Of a DNA stretch of 63,870 nt, positions 15,984 to 25,021 are shown piece after piece. The DNA is from Paractinoplanes atraurantiacus (GTDB lineage Bacteria; Actinomycetota; Actinomycetes; Mycobacteriales; Micromonosporaceae): assembly GCF_900215205.1 (NCBI RefSeq), contig NZ_OBDY01000043.1, positions 1 to 63,870 of the forward strand, read 5' to 3'. Numbering within the stretch: the first letter of the stretch is position 1; each line of letters begins with the position of its first letter. The position numbers and the translations under genes are program-made. The notes under the pieces were generated by a model. It was not told the origin of the DNA and did not search any database. It saw only the letters and a program-made list of their open reading frames with translations.

Positions 15984-16416
15984 GGGAGCTCCTCGCTTTG
16001 CATACATAACCTACCGGTCCTATAGGTTTACCAGCTCAACGTGCTCCAGGGTAGCGGGACTCGCGGGGTGCTGTCCGGAAGTTGGCCGATCCCGGCCGTG
16101 GGCCGGGGTGGCGCCCACCGATTACGGACATGCCCGAATGGTCCACGAGTAGGTCACTGCACAGTGGATTGTCGGAAGACCTGAAAGAAGCTCGCGGCCC
16201 TTTGCCTCTTTCGGGGGGAAGAGGATTGCCGCCCTGTGCGATCAGGTCGATACTCTCCGTCAGAGAAATGCACAGAACCATCACCGGATCGGTTCACCGC
16301 CTCAGCCGTTAAGGCGGAAATCGCTCTGAGCAGGTTCTTCCTTATCGAGAAAGCTATATGGTGACGTCGATCCTGAGGCCTTTGCCGAAGAGCACCCGAC
16401 GAACGAGGACGGACAC
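15984..16416. promoter_or_regulatory. 433-bp intergenic region, divergent promoters
   Basis: This gap separates cysteine dioxygenase (leftward) from the neprosin-like gene (rightward). AACCTA (16008-16013) and TAGGTT (16023-16028) form an interrupted palindrome just upstream of the dioxygenase gene and could be an operator. The right part (16140-16400) is less GC-rich and would be a long leader for the neprosin-like gene. I recognise no known riboswitch or gene in it. Confidence 0.4.
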
Positions 16417-17505
16417 GTGTTGAAGTCACGCCGCGGTCTTCTTGCCGCCGGTCTAGCCGTTGCCGTGGTCGGCGCCTTCGGCGTCGCTTCGACCCTGAGT
16501 GCGGGCGCGGACCAGATCGCGCCGCCGACGGCCGCCGAGGTGTCGGCCGCGGTGGAGGCACCGCCGACCCCGCCGGTCAACCTGCCGTGGGGCGAGCGTC
16601 CTAAGAAGATCAAGCGTGGTCACGCCGGCGCCAGCTCCAAGTCGCTGCGCGCGGCCGGTCTCTCGGCCGCGGCCAACGACACCAGCGGTTCGGCCATCCC
16701 GCAGGACGAGGAGGGGCCCAAGGGCCGCTTCCGCACCACGACCGATGTGCTGCGCACGGAGAAGACCGACATCGCGCCGCCGGAGCCGCCGTCCGACTCC
16801 ACTGGCGACCAGAAGGTCAACTACCTCTACAACGTGGGCGCGCAGGCCGCCGAGACCGACGGCGTGCACGCCACCGTGACGATCTCGAAGCCCCGCCTCG
16901 AGGAGAGCGACTACCACTCGCTGGCCGAGCTGGCCCTCCAGTCGGCCGACGGCCGCCAGATCGTCGAGGTCGGCTGGACGGTCGACCGCCTGGTCAACGG
17001 CGACGACGACCCGCACCTGTTCGTCTTCCACTGGATCGACAAGAAGCCCACCTGCTACAACGGCTGCGGCTTCGTCCAGTACAGCAAGAACATCAAGCCC
17101 GGCGACACGCTGCCGCAGGACACCGCCAAGAAGTTCGGCATCCAGTACTTCAAGAACGCCTGGTGGGTGGCGTACGACACCGAGTGGGTCGGCTACTTCC
17201 CCGAGACGATCTGGAACGAGCAGGGCATCACGTTCAACCGCTCCGGGCTGATCCAGGTCTTCGGCGAGGTCGCCGCGACCACCGCGACCCCGTGCTGGAC
17301 CCAGATGGGCAACGGCAAGAAGCCCAAGAAGGACGGCCTCGCGGCCAAGATGGCCACGGTCTCCTACCTGAACGGCCCGACGGTCGAGCTCCAGATCCGC
17401 ACGACCAACCCGGCCTACAAGCCGTTCAACAACCCGACCACCTTGCGGACGTTCCAGTTCGGCGGCCCCGGGCCGTGTGAGCCGGATGAGGACGAAGAGG
17501 GTTAA
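16417..17505 (+). CDS. Secreted neprosin-like (DUF239) protein
   Basis: 362 residues, GTG start. Tat-like signal sequence (KSRRGLLAAGLAVAVVGAFG). Residues about 30-130 form a Pro/Ala-rich propeptide-like region. Residues about 135-350 match the neprosin fold: NYLYNVGAQAAETDGVHATV, QIVEVGWTVDRLVNGDDDP, CYNGCGFVQYSKNIKPGD, then WWVAYDTEWVGYFPETIWN. Plant neprosin is established as a prolyl endopeptidase using two Glu residues. Candidate equivalents here are the Glu in VEVGW and a Glu near EWVGYFPE. Activity on proline peptides is inferred only. A strong terminator follows. Confidence 0.8.
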   Translation: MLKSRRGLLAAGLAVAVVGAFGVASTLSAGADQIAPPTAAEVSAAVEAPPTPPVNLPWGERPKKIKRGHAGASSKSLRAAGLSAAANDTSGSAIPQDEEGPKGRFRTTTDVLRTEKTDIAPPEPPSDSTGDQKVNYLYNVGAQAAETDGVHATVTISKPRLEESDYHSLAELALQSADGRQIVEVGWTVDRLVNGDDDPHLFVFHWIDKKPTCYNGCGFVQYSKNIKPGDTLPQDTAKKFGIQYFKNAWWVAYDTEWVGYFPETIWNEQGITFNRSGLIQVFGEVAATTATPCWTQMGNGKKPKKDGLAAKMATVSYLNGPTVELQIRTTNPAYKPFNNPTTLRTFQFGGPGPCEPDEDEEG

Positions 17506-17523
17506 AAGAAGCATCTGAGCGCG

Positions 17524-17559
17524 AAGCCCGGTCCCAGCGAGGGGGACCGGGCTTTGTTC
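17524..17559 (+). terminator. Intrinsic terminator after the neprosin-like gene
   Basis: A perfect 12-bp stem (17524-17535 with 17543-17554) with a 7-nt loop, followed by the T-rich TGTTCTTG. Confidence 0.85.
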
Positions 17560-17635
17560 TTGTCGCGTCGTCGAACCGTGTTCACCGCCTGGGTGTAATA
17601 ACTTGTGGCGGACAGGTGCGGAGGGGACGGGCGCG

Positions 17636-18157
17636 ATGCGGCGACGGGTGAGCCCCGACGAGGAGCTGATGACCGCGCTCTACAACGAGCACTACGCGGT
17701 TCTGCTCAGTTTCGTCATGCGGTACGTGCACGACCGGCACCGGGCCGAGGACCTGGTGCAGGAGACGTTGCTGCGGGCCTGGAAGCACATCGACACCCTC
17801 GAGACCGACACCGGGCGCACCCGGTCCTACCTGCTCACCATCGCGCGCAACGTGGTGACCAACGCGTGGCGGGCCGAGCAGCGCCGTCCCCATCTGGTGG
17901 CCGACGAGGCCGCGGTCAACGCGATGCCCTCGGCCGACAACGTCGACCAGCTGGTCGAGGGGTGGCTGGTGGCCGAGGCGCTGGAGCGGCTCTCCGACGA
18001 GCATCAGGCCGTGGTCCGGGCCATGTACTACGAGGGGCAGAGCGTGGCCGACGCGGCGCGGAAGCTGTCGGTGCCGGAGGGCACGGTCAAGTCGCGGGCC
18101 TACTACGCGGTGCGGGCGCTGCGCACGGCGTTCGAGGAGATGGGGGTGCTGCGGTGA
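17636..18157 (+). CDS. ECF sigma factor
   Basis: 173 residues from the ATG at 17636, with GGAGGGG (17621-17627) upstream. Sigma-70 region 2 (residues about 15-85: LLSFVMRYVHDRHRAEDLVQ, LLRAWKHID) and region 4 (about 115-170: ALERLSDEHQAVVRAMYYEG, GTVKSRAYYAVRALR) are present, with no region 3. The zinc-finger anti-sigma gene overlaps its stop codon, the standard SigK/SigE-like pair. The inducing stress is not shown. Confidence 0.92.
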   Translation: MRRRVSPDEELMTALYNEHYAVLLSFVMRYVHDRHRAEDLVQETLLRAWKHIDTLETDTGRTRSYLLTIARNVVTNAWRAEQRRPHLVADEAAVNAMPSADNVDQLVEGWLVAEALERLSDEHQAVVRAMYYEGQSVADAARKLSVPEGTVKSRAYYAVRALRTAFEEMGVLR

Positions 18158-18861
18158 GCACCGATCCCCGGGAGAGCCACGACGACCTGCGCCGGCTGCT
18201 CGGCGGCTATCTGCTCGGCGGTCTCGACGAGACCGACACCGACCGGCTCGACGCCCACCTGCGCGACTGCGACGAGTGCCGCGACGAGCTCGACCGGCTC
18301 GCCCCGGTTCCGGAGTTGCTGCGGCGCCTGCCGGCCGCGGACAGGTCACGGCCGCCGGTCAGCATGTCGGCCCGCCCCACGCAGGAGAACATCGACGGGC
18401 TGCTGCGGCGGATGCGGGCCGAGCGCCATCGGCAGACCCGCCGCGCGGGAGTCCGCTGGCTGGCCGCGGCGGCCGTGGTGCTGATCGCCGTGGCCGTCGG
18501 CATCGGTGTGATCCGGGGCAGCCGCCAGGACAACCGGCCGGTCGTGCTGCCCAGCGCCGAGCTGGTCACCGCCCAGTTCGAACCGGCGCAGGGCAGCGGC
18601 ATGTCGGGTCAGGCCGTGCTCACCCCCAAGACGTGGGGGGTGTCGGTCGCCCTCGACGTGACCAAGTTGCGCGGTGACGGTCCGTTCCACTGTCAGGTGC
18701 GCGGCTCGTCGGGCCAGGTCGAGCAGGCCATGGTGTGGGGGCCGACGCCGAGTGGCAACGCCAAGGTGATCGGCGCCAGCTCCCTGCAGATCCGCAACGT
18801 CCGGTCGATCGAGGTGGCCGACCACAACGGCCACGTGCTGGGCAAGGCGACTCTCAATTGA
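18154..18861 (+). CDS. Membrane zinc-finger anti-sigma factor
   Basis: 235 residues from a GTG at 18154 overlapping the sigma factor stop (GTGA). The N-terminal anti-sigma zinc finger has LGGYLLGGLDETDTDRLDAHLRDCDEC (abridged motif H-x3-C-x2-C). One membrane helix spans about residues 107-125 (WLAAAAVVLIAVAVGIGVI). An extracytoplasmic domain of about 105 residues follows. Role: it holds the ECF sigma factor inactive and releases it when the outer domain senses a signal. Confidence 0.9.
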   Translation: MSTDPRESHDDLRRLLGGYLLGGLDETDTDRLDAHLRDCDECRDELDRLAPVPELLRRLPAADRSRPPVSMSARPTQENIDGLLRRMRAERHRQTRRAGVRWLAAAAVVLIAVAVGIGVIRGSRQDNRPVVLPSAELVTAQFEPAQGSGMSGQAVLTPKTWGVSVALDVTKLRGDGPFHCQVRGSSGQVEQAMVWGPTPSGNAKVIGASSLQIRNVRSIEVADHNGHVLGKATLN

Positions 18862-19858
18862 CCCTTCGCAGACGTACGAGATAGGTCTGCGCCACCACGA
18901 CCAGCGCCAGGAAAGCGCCGCTGATGACCTGTTGCCAGTTGCTGTTGACGTTGCCGACCTGGTTGATCAGGTTTTGGATCACCCCGAGCAGCAGCACGCC
19001 CGCGACGGTGCCGGCGATGGTGCCGGCGCCGCCGGTCAGCAGGGTTCCGCCGATCACCACGGCGGCGATCGCGTCGAGTTCCATGCCGGTGCCCAGGACC
19101 GTCACCCCGGAGCCGAGCTTGGCCGCGTTGATCGCGCCGGCGACCCCCGCCAGCAGGCCGGACAACACGTACACCCAGACCTTCGTCCGGCGTACGGGCA
19201 CACCCATCAGCGCCGCCGCGTCCTCGCTGCCGCCGACCGCGTAGACGGAGGCGCCGAAGCGGGTCCGGGCCAGCACGATCATGCCGAGCGCCACCAGCGC
19301 GGCGACCAGCCAGACCTGATATCCGATGTCGAACAACGAGCCGTTGCCGAGCCGGCGCAGCGCGCCGTCGCGCACCAGATAGGTCTCCGAGCCCTCGGCG
19401 CTGATGGCCCGCATGAGGCCGCGCGCCCCGAGCAGGGCGGCCAGGGTCACAATAAAAGGCGCCATTCGGGTGTACGCAATGAGCAGCCCATTTGCCACTC
19501 CGATCGCTCCGCAGACGGCGAGCGGAAGCGCGAACGCGGCGAGAATTCCGTATTGCGAGGCCCAGGCGGCCAGCACGCCGCCGAGCACGTAAAGCGATCC
19601 CACCGACAGGTCGATCCCGCCGGTGATGATCACAAAAGTCATTCCGAGAGCGATCAACATGGGCGGCGCGGCGGCCACCAGAATGGTGGCCGCGTTGTCG
19701 AAACTGCGGAAGCCGGGAAAGGCCATCAGAGAGATCAACACGACGATGACCAGGACCGCGAGGGCGCCCTGGCGCTGCACGGCGCCGACCACATGGTCGG
19801 TGCGCTCGGCCTTACGGACGTCCTCGACCACGATGGCCGGCGCCTCGGACACGGTCAC
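18854..19858 (-). CDS. Sugar ABC transporter permease (YjfF/RbsC-like), second permease
   Basis: 334 residues. Eight to ten membrane segments and the RbsC-family signature GMTFVIITGGIDLSVGSLYVLGG. It overlaps the first permease by 4 nt (ATGA). Two different permeases next to one fused ATPase and one binding protein is the layout of YtfQRT-YjfF galactofuranose-type importers, so it likely forms the channel heterodimer. It ends 8 bp inside the convergent anti-sigma gene. Confidence 0.9.
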   Translation of the reverse strand: MTVSEAPAIVVEDVRKAERTDHVVGAVQRQGALAVLVIVVLISLMAFPGFRSFDNAATILVAAAPPMLIALGMTFVIITGGIDLSVGSLYVLGGVLAAWASQYGILAAFALPLAVCGAIGVANGLLIAYTRMAPFIVTLAALLGARGLMRAISAEGSETYLVRDGALRRLGNGSLFDIGYQVWLVAALVALGMIVLARTRFGASVYAVGGSEDAAALMGVPVRRTKVWVYVLSGLLAGVAGAINAAKLGSGVTVLGTGMELDAIAAVVIGGTLLTGGAGTIAGTVAGVLLLGVIQNLINQVGNVNSNWQQVISGAFLALVVVAQTYLVRLRRVN

Positions 19859-20808
19859 CGCGTCTTCCTCTCTCGGGCTACGTAGACCGCGATCAGGATG
19901 ATGACGGCCTGCACCATCTCGGTCGTGGAGGGCTGGAGGTCGTGCTTGATCATCGTGGCGATCACCAGCTGCATGAGCAGGGCGCCGGCCACGGTGCCCA
20001 GGACGCGGACCTTGCCGCCGGTGAGCGGCGTGCCCCCGACGACCACCGCGGTGATCGCCGACAGCTCGATGAGCAGGCCGACCGCCGACGCGTCGCTCGA
20101 CTGGATGCGGGCCACCGAGAGCAGGCCGGCGATCGAGGCGAGCACCGCGCAGAGGACGTACACCGTGATCAGCACGCGTGTGACCGGCAGGCCGGCCAGC
20201 TCGGTGGCCCGCCGGTTGCCGCCGATGGCCAGCAGCCGCCGGCCGAAGACGGTGCGCCGGACCAGGAACGCCACGGCCAGGACCAGCACCGCGGCCACCC
20301 AGACCAGCACCGGGAGGCCGAGCAGGTCGCCCGAGCCGAGGTAGAGAAGGTCGGCGTTGCGGACATCCTTGAGCTTGCCCTCGCTGATCACCACGGCCAG
20401 CCCGCGGCCACCGACGAACAGGGCGAGCGTGGCCACGATCGGCTGCAACCCGACCCGCGCCACCAGGACGCCGTTGATCAGGCCGACCGCGACGCCGGCC
20501 AGCAGCGACACCAGGACGGCGGCGATGACTCCGTACCCCAGATAAAGGGGTATGAGAGCCGCGGCGAGCGCCATGACCGAGCCGACCGACAGGTCGATGC
20601 CCTCCGTCCCGATCACCAGGGCCATGCCGAGGGCGACGATCACGATGGGTGCCACCTGGATCAGCTGGATGCGCAGGTTGCTCCAGGTCAGGAAGTAGGG
20701 CGTGAAGAAGATGTTGTAGAGCACGAGCAGCACGACGGCGAGATAGACCCCGTACTGGGAAAGCCAGGTCTTGTCGATCTTCGGCCGGCTGAGAACGGCG
20801 GTGGTCAT
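19855..20808 (-). CDS. Sugar ABC transporter permease (YtfT/RbsC-like), first permease
   Basis: 317 residues with about nine membrane segments. Signature region ALGMALVIGTEGIDLSVGSV. Overlaps the ATPase gene upstream by 4 nt and the second permease downstream by 4 nt, so all are in one operon. Role: half of the inner-membrane channel of a furanose-type sugar importer. Confidence 0.9.
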   Translation of the reverse strand: MTTAVLSRPKIDKTWLSQYGVYLAVVLLVLYNIFFTPYFLTWSNLRIQLIQVAPIVIVALGMALVIGTEGIDLSVGSVMALAAALIPLYLGYGVIAAVLVSLLAGVAVGLINGVLVARVGLQPIVATLALFVGGRGLAVVISEGKLKDVRNADLLYLGSGDLLGLPVLVWVAAVLVLAVAFLVRRTVFGRRLLAIGGNRRATELAGLPVTRVLITVYVLCAVLASIAGLLSVARIQSSDASAVGLLIELSAITAVVVGGTPLTGGKVRVLGTVAGALLMQLVIATMIKHDLQPSTTEMVQAVIILIAVYVARERKTR

Positions 20809-22307
20809 GAGCGTTCCCCCGCGATCGCGGCCATCAGGTCCTCCGTCGTGACCTCGGCGCCGGTCAGCGTGCCGACGACGACGCCGTCGCGCAGCACCAC
20901 CACCCGGTCCGAGCCCTCGATCAGCTCCTCGGCGTCCGACGAGACCAGCACGACGCCGAGCCCCTCGGCCGCCAGCTCGTCGATCAGCGACTGGACCTCG
21001 GCCTTGGCGCCCACGTCGATGCCGCGGGTGGGCTCGTCGAGCAGCAGCGCCTTGGGCCCGGTGGCCAGCAGCCGGGCCAGCAGCACCTTCTGCTGGTTGC
21101 CGCCGGAGAGGTCACCGACGGCCTGGTCGGGGCTCGCCGCCTTGATCCGCAACCGCGTCATGTACGCCGTGACGACCTCGTCGACGCGGGCGTCGGAGAC
21201 GAGCCCGAGCCGGGACAGGCGCGGCAACACGGCGAGCGCGATGTTCTCCCGTACGGAAAGAGTGGGAATGATGCCCTCGGCCTTGCGATCCTCGGGCTGG
21301 ACGGCGATGCCGGCCTTGACCGCACGCACGGTCGTCGGCTTGCGCAGGTCCTTGCCGTCGACCTCGACGTCGCCGCTGTCCAGGTGATAGGCCCCGCCGA
21401 TCGCCTTGATCGTCTCGCTGCGGCCGGCACCGAGCAGCCCGCCGAGACCGACCACCTCGCCCGGGCGCACGTCGAAGCTGACGTCGTGCAGCTTGTGCCG
21501 GCTGTTCAGGCCGCGCACCCGCAGCACCGGCGGCGCGTCGCCGTCGCCGGTGGCCGCCCCCGAGAAGGCGGTCGCCCCCTCGGTCATCTCCCGGCCCAGC
21601 ATCAGCGAGACCAGCCGGATCCGGGACAACTCGGCCAGTTGCCCGGTGTGCACGACGCGGCCGTCGCGCAGGATCGTGACCGCGTCGCAGATCTCGTAGA
21701 GCTCGTCCAGCCGATGGCTGACGTAGACGATGCCGATGCCGCGCGCGTGCAGGTCGCGGATCACCCCGAACAGGGTCCGCACCTCGCGCGGTTCGAGCGA
21801 CGAGGTCGGCTCGTCCATGATGACCACCTTGGCCTCGATCATCACGGCCCGGGCCAGGGCCACCATCTGCTGCGCGCCGAGGGCGAGGGTGCCGAGCGGG
21901 CGCCGTACGTCGGTGGTGACGCCGTAGCCGGCCAGGAGCTCCCGGGCCTCGCGCTCCATCCGCTTGCGGTCGACCAGGCCGAGGGCGTTGCGCGGCTCCC
22001 GGCCCAGGAAGAGGTTCTGGGCCACGCTCATCAGCGGGACGAGGTTGACCTCCTGATAGATGGTCGAGATGCCCGCGTGCTGGGCGTCCATCGGCGTGCC
22101 GAACCGGGCGGGCGAACCCTGGTAGGTGAGCTCGCCCTCGTCGGGCTGGTACACCCCGGTCAGCACCTTGATCAAAGTGGACTTGCCGGCGCCGTTCTCA
22201 CCGACCAGGGCGTGCACCTCGCCGGGCCTCAGGGTGAACGAGACCCGGTCGAGGGCGCGCACGCCGGGGAAGGTCTTGGAGACCTCGGTGACGTGGAGCA
22301 GACTCAT
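20805..22307 (-). CDS. Sugar ABC transporter ATP-binding protein (YtfR/RbsA/MglA-like, two ATPase domains)
   Basis: 500 residues from the ATG at 22307 that overlaps the GH2 stop (ATGA). N-terminal ATPase: GENGAGKST, signature replaced by LALGAQQMVALARAVM, Walker B VVIMDEPTSSLE. C-terminal ATPase: degenerate Walker A GLGGLLGAGRSE, intact signature DLSGGNQQKVLLARLL and LLLDEPTRGIDVGAKAE. This asymmetry is usual in RbsA-type proteins. It powers the importer formed with the two downstream permeases. Confidence 0.93.
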   Translation of the reverse strand: MSLLHVTEVSKTFPGVRALDRVSFTLRPGEVHALVGENGAGKSTLIKVLTGVYQPDEGELTYQGSPARFGTPMDAQHAGISTIYQEVNLVPLMSVAQNLFLGREPRNALGLVDRKRMEREARELLAGYGVTTDVRRPLGTLALGAQQMVALARAVMIEAKVVIMDEPTSSLEPREVRTLFGVIRDLHARGIGIVYVSHRLDELYEICDAVTILRDGRVVHTGQLAELSRIRLVSLMLGREMTEGATAFSGAATGDGDAPPVLRVRGLNSRHKLHDVSFDVRPGEVVGLGGLLGAGRSETIKAIGGAYHLDSGDVEVDGKDLRKPTTVRAVKAGIAVQPEDRKAEGIIPTLSVRENIALAVLPRLSRLGLVSDARVDEVVTAYMTRLRIKAASPDQAVGDLSGGNQQKVLLARLLATGPKALLLDEPTRGIDVGAKAEVQSLIDELAAEGLGVVLVSSDAEELIEGSDRVVVLRDGVVVGTLTGAEVTTEDLMAAIAGERS

Positions 22308-25012
22308 CCGAGCGGCCCCGCGTTGTTCCAGGTCGCGTCGGCGTTGAAACTCGCGGCGTTGTCCCAGGTGTTGCCGCCGCCGTTGGTGGCGATGTAGACG
22401 GCCTCGGCGTAATGCCGCCAGTAGTAGCCCGGATAGTTGATCGACTCGAGCGAGACGTTGCCCGCCCCGCCGTTGAGCGGCGGCTGCCCGCAGAAGGTGG
22501 CGTCCTGGGCGAAGACGGCCGAGCCGTCGTTGCTCGCCTTCTGGAGCCGATAGCCGGCGTGCCGCAGGAACTGACCGGGATAGTTGACCGACTCGAAGGT
22601 GTAGCAGCTGTTGTCGGCCAGCCCGGTCCGTACGGTGAAGGTCGCGTCCTGCCGGTCGGTGACCGCACTGGCCGTGGTGATCACGTCGGTGCGGGCCAGG
22701 CCGTCGCGATGCCGCAGGTAGCGGGTGTCGTAACCGGCCGTGGTGACCCGGAACGACCGGTTCTGCCCGACGGTCAGGTCGGCGCCGCTGCGCCACAGCG
22801 GGGCGCCGATCGCCCAGGTCGCGTCGTCGTTGAACGAGCCGCCGCTCGCAGCGTCGACCCACACCTCCTCGTTGCGGTGGCGCAGGTAGTAGCCGGGCAG
22901 GTTGGCCGACTCCAGCGAGGTGCCGGCGCCGGACAGACCGGGCCGCCCGCAGAACGTCGCGTCGGCCGCGAACGTGCCGCCGGTGTTGGCCTCCCGGTAG
23001 ACCCGGTAGGAGCGGTGCCGCAGGAACTGGCCGGGGACGTTGCGCGACTCGAACGAGTAGCAGGACGCGTTGGACAGGCCCGGCCGCACCCAGAAGGTGG
23101 CGTCCTGCCGGTCGGTGGTCGGACTCGACGTGCTGATCACATCGGTGCGGGCCGCGCCGGCCGCGTGCCGCAGGTAGCGGTTGGTGTACCCGGGCGTGGT
23201 CACCCGCAGCGAGGCGAGCCGGTTGACCGAGAGCGCTCCGCTGATCACCCGCTGGTTGACCTCGCGGACGCGGGCGAAGTCCATCTTCTGGACCTGACGG
23301 TCGTACGTGAAGAAGCCGTTGAGCTCCTCTTCGACATCGGTGGGCTCGGTGTAGACGGAGCCGGAGAGCCCGTTGCCGTTCATCAGATCGACCAGGCGGG
23401 ACGTGATCTGCACGTAGCGGTTGGTCAGCGCGTTGGAGTCGGGCAGCCACTCGTAGGCGAACTTGCCGCTGGTCGGCCACTCGTGCCCGGCCGAGCGCAG
23501 GCCGAGGCCGCCGTACTCGCCGTTGACCACGAACCGGGTCGCCGTCGGCGGGCGCGAGATGCCGGGACCGACGTACGCGTGGTCGTCGATCACGTCGCCG
23601 TTGCCCGGATCGGGATCGGAGTCGCAGCAGTTGGAACCCGAGTTGTGGTTGACCATGCGGGTCGGGTCGAGGCTCTTGACCAGGTCGGCGATGCGGCCGG
23701 CGTCGTACTCGCCCCAGCCCTCGTTGAACGGCACCCACTGGACGATCGACGTGATGCCCTTGTGCTGGTCGATCATCGCGCGCAGCTCCTTCTCGAAGCG
23801 CGTGCGTCCCGCCGCCGACGGCTCGCGGCCGCTGGCCAGCGCCGGCATGTCCTGCCAGACCATCAGGCCGAGCCGGTCGGCCCAGTAGAACCAGCGGTCG
23901 TTCTCGACCTTGATGTGCTTGCGGACCATGTTGAAGCCCAAGGCCTTCTGCTGCTCCAGGTCGAAGCGCAGCGCGGCGTCGGTCGGCGCGGTCGAGATGC
24001 CGTCCGGCCAATAGCCCTGGTCGAGGGTGCCGAGCTGGAAGACGAACTTGCCGTTGATGGTCGGCCGCAGCACGCCGCCGATCATCGCCTTGCCCAGCGA
24101 GCGCATCCCGAAGTAACCGCCGACGGTGTCGCCGCTGCCCAGGGTGACGCGCAGGTCGTACAGGAAGGGATCGGTGGGTGACCACAATCGGGCGTTGGGG
24201 ACCGGGACGCGGAACGAGGCGCCGACCGTGCCGGTGGCCGAGCCGACGACCGTGCCGCCGGAGAGCACCTGCGCGGTGACCGGCTGGCCGCCGGCGTTGG
24301 CCGCCTGCACGACCAGGTCGAGGCCGCCGGCGGCGACGTTCGGCGTGGTGTCGAGCCGGGTGATCCGAGCCGGGTTGGTCGGCTCGAGCCAGACGGTCTG
24401 CCAGATGCCCGAGTACGGGGTGTAGAAGATGCCGCCGCGGCTCAGGCGCTGCTTGCCGACCGGGATGTCCTGGGTCTCGACCGGGTTCCAGACACCCACC
24501 ACGATCTCGTTGCTGCCGGACCGAAGGGCGCTCGTGATGTCGTACGAGAACTTGTCGTATCCGCCCTCGTGCGTGCCGAGCAGGGTGCCGTTGACCCAGA
24601 CCTTCGACTGCCAGTTGACCGCGCCGAAGTTGAGCTGGACGTTGCGGCCCGACCAGCCGGCCGGGACCGTGAAGGTCCGCCGGTAGTACGAGAAGTCCTG
24701 GCGGCGCATGATCCCGGAGAGCGCGCTCTCGATCGGGTAGGGCACGAGGATCTCCTCGCCGAGCGTCTGCCCGGTCGGCGGGGTGTTCAGGTTGGAGGCG
24801 CCGGCGAACTGCCAGGTGCCGTTGAGGCTCTGCCAGTCGGGCCTGGTCAGCTGCGGCCGGGGGTATTCGGGCAACGGATTCGTGGTCGAGACCTGGTTGG
24901 TCCACGGAGTGACCAGTGGCGGGGGCTTGGGGGCAGCGATCTCGGCCGGGCCCGCGGTTCCCGCGGTGGCCACCAGAACGAAGGCGAGTGCATTCCGCAC
25001 AAAACTGAACAT
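22304..25012 (-). CDS. Secreted GH2 glycoside hydrolase with two C-terminal AbfB (CBM42-like) modules
   Basis: 902 residues. Signal peptide at about 1-25. GH2 sugar-binding domain (about 45-190, RPDWQSLNGTWQFA), immunoglobulin-like domain (about 190-300) and TIM barrel (about 300-590), with IVQWVPFNEGWGEYD carrying the acid/base Glu and RFVVNGEYGGLGL the probable nucleophile Glu. Residues about 600-745 and 755-900 are two beta-trefoil AbfB modules with repeated SFRVTTAGYDTRYLRH / YTFESVNYPGQFLRH patterns; this module binds arabinofuranose side chains. Its place between the binding protein and the ATPase suggests it releases the imported sugar outside the cell. Exact glycosidic specificity is open. 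Confidence 0.88.
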   Translation of the reverse strand: MFSFVRNALAFVLVATAGTAGPAEIAAPKPPPLVTPWTNQVSTTNPLPEYPRPQLTRPDWQSLNGTWQFAGASNLNTPPTGQTLGEEILVPYPIESALSGIMRRQDFSYYRRTFTVPAGWSGRNVQLNFGAVNWQSKVWVNGTLLGTHEGGYDKFSYDITSALRSGSNEIVVGVWNPVETQDIPVGKQRLSRGGIFYTPYSGIWQTVWLEPTNPARITRLDTTPNVAAGGLDLVVQAANAGGQPVTAQVLSGGTVVGSATGTVGASFRVPVPNARLWSPTDPFLYDLRVTLGSGDTVGGYFGMRSLGKAMIGGVLRPTINGKFVFQLGTLDQGYWPDGISTAPTDAALRFDLEQQKALGFNMVRKHIKVENDRWFYWADRLGLMVWQDMPALASGREPSAAGRTRFEKELRAMIDQHKGITSIVQWVPFNEGWGEYDAGRIADLVKSLDPTRMVNHNSGSNCCDSDPDPGNGDVIDDHAYVGPGISRPPTATRFVVNGEYGGLGLRSAGHEWPTSGKFAYEWLPDSNALTNRYVQITSRLVDLMNGNGLSGSVYTEPTDVEEELNGFFTYDRQVQKMDFARVREVNQRVISGALSVNRLASLRVTTPGYTNRYLRHAAGAARTDVISTSSPTTDRQDATFWVRPGLSNASCYSFESRNVPGQFLRHRSYRVYREANTGGTFAADATFCGRPGLSGAGTSLESANLPGYYLRHRNEEVWVDAASGGSFNDDATWAIGAPLWRSGADLTVGQNRSFRVTTAGYDTRYLRHRDGLARTDVITTASAVTDRQDATFTVRTGLADNSCYTFESVNYPGQFLRHAGYRLQKASNDGSAVFAQDATFCGQPPLNGGAGNVSLESINYPGYYWRHYAEAVYIATNGGGNTWDNAASFNADATWNNAGPLG

Positions 25013-25021
25013 GGACGCCTC

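Noticed and set aside
20805..24905. One continuous 1366-codon frame covering the sugar ATPase and most of the GH2 gene
   Set aside because: Only the last 500 codons read as an ATPase. The rest is an out-of-frame Arg/Pro/Ala-rich shadow of the GH2 gene, whose own frame has intact domains and a signal peptide.
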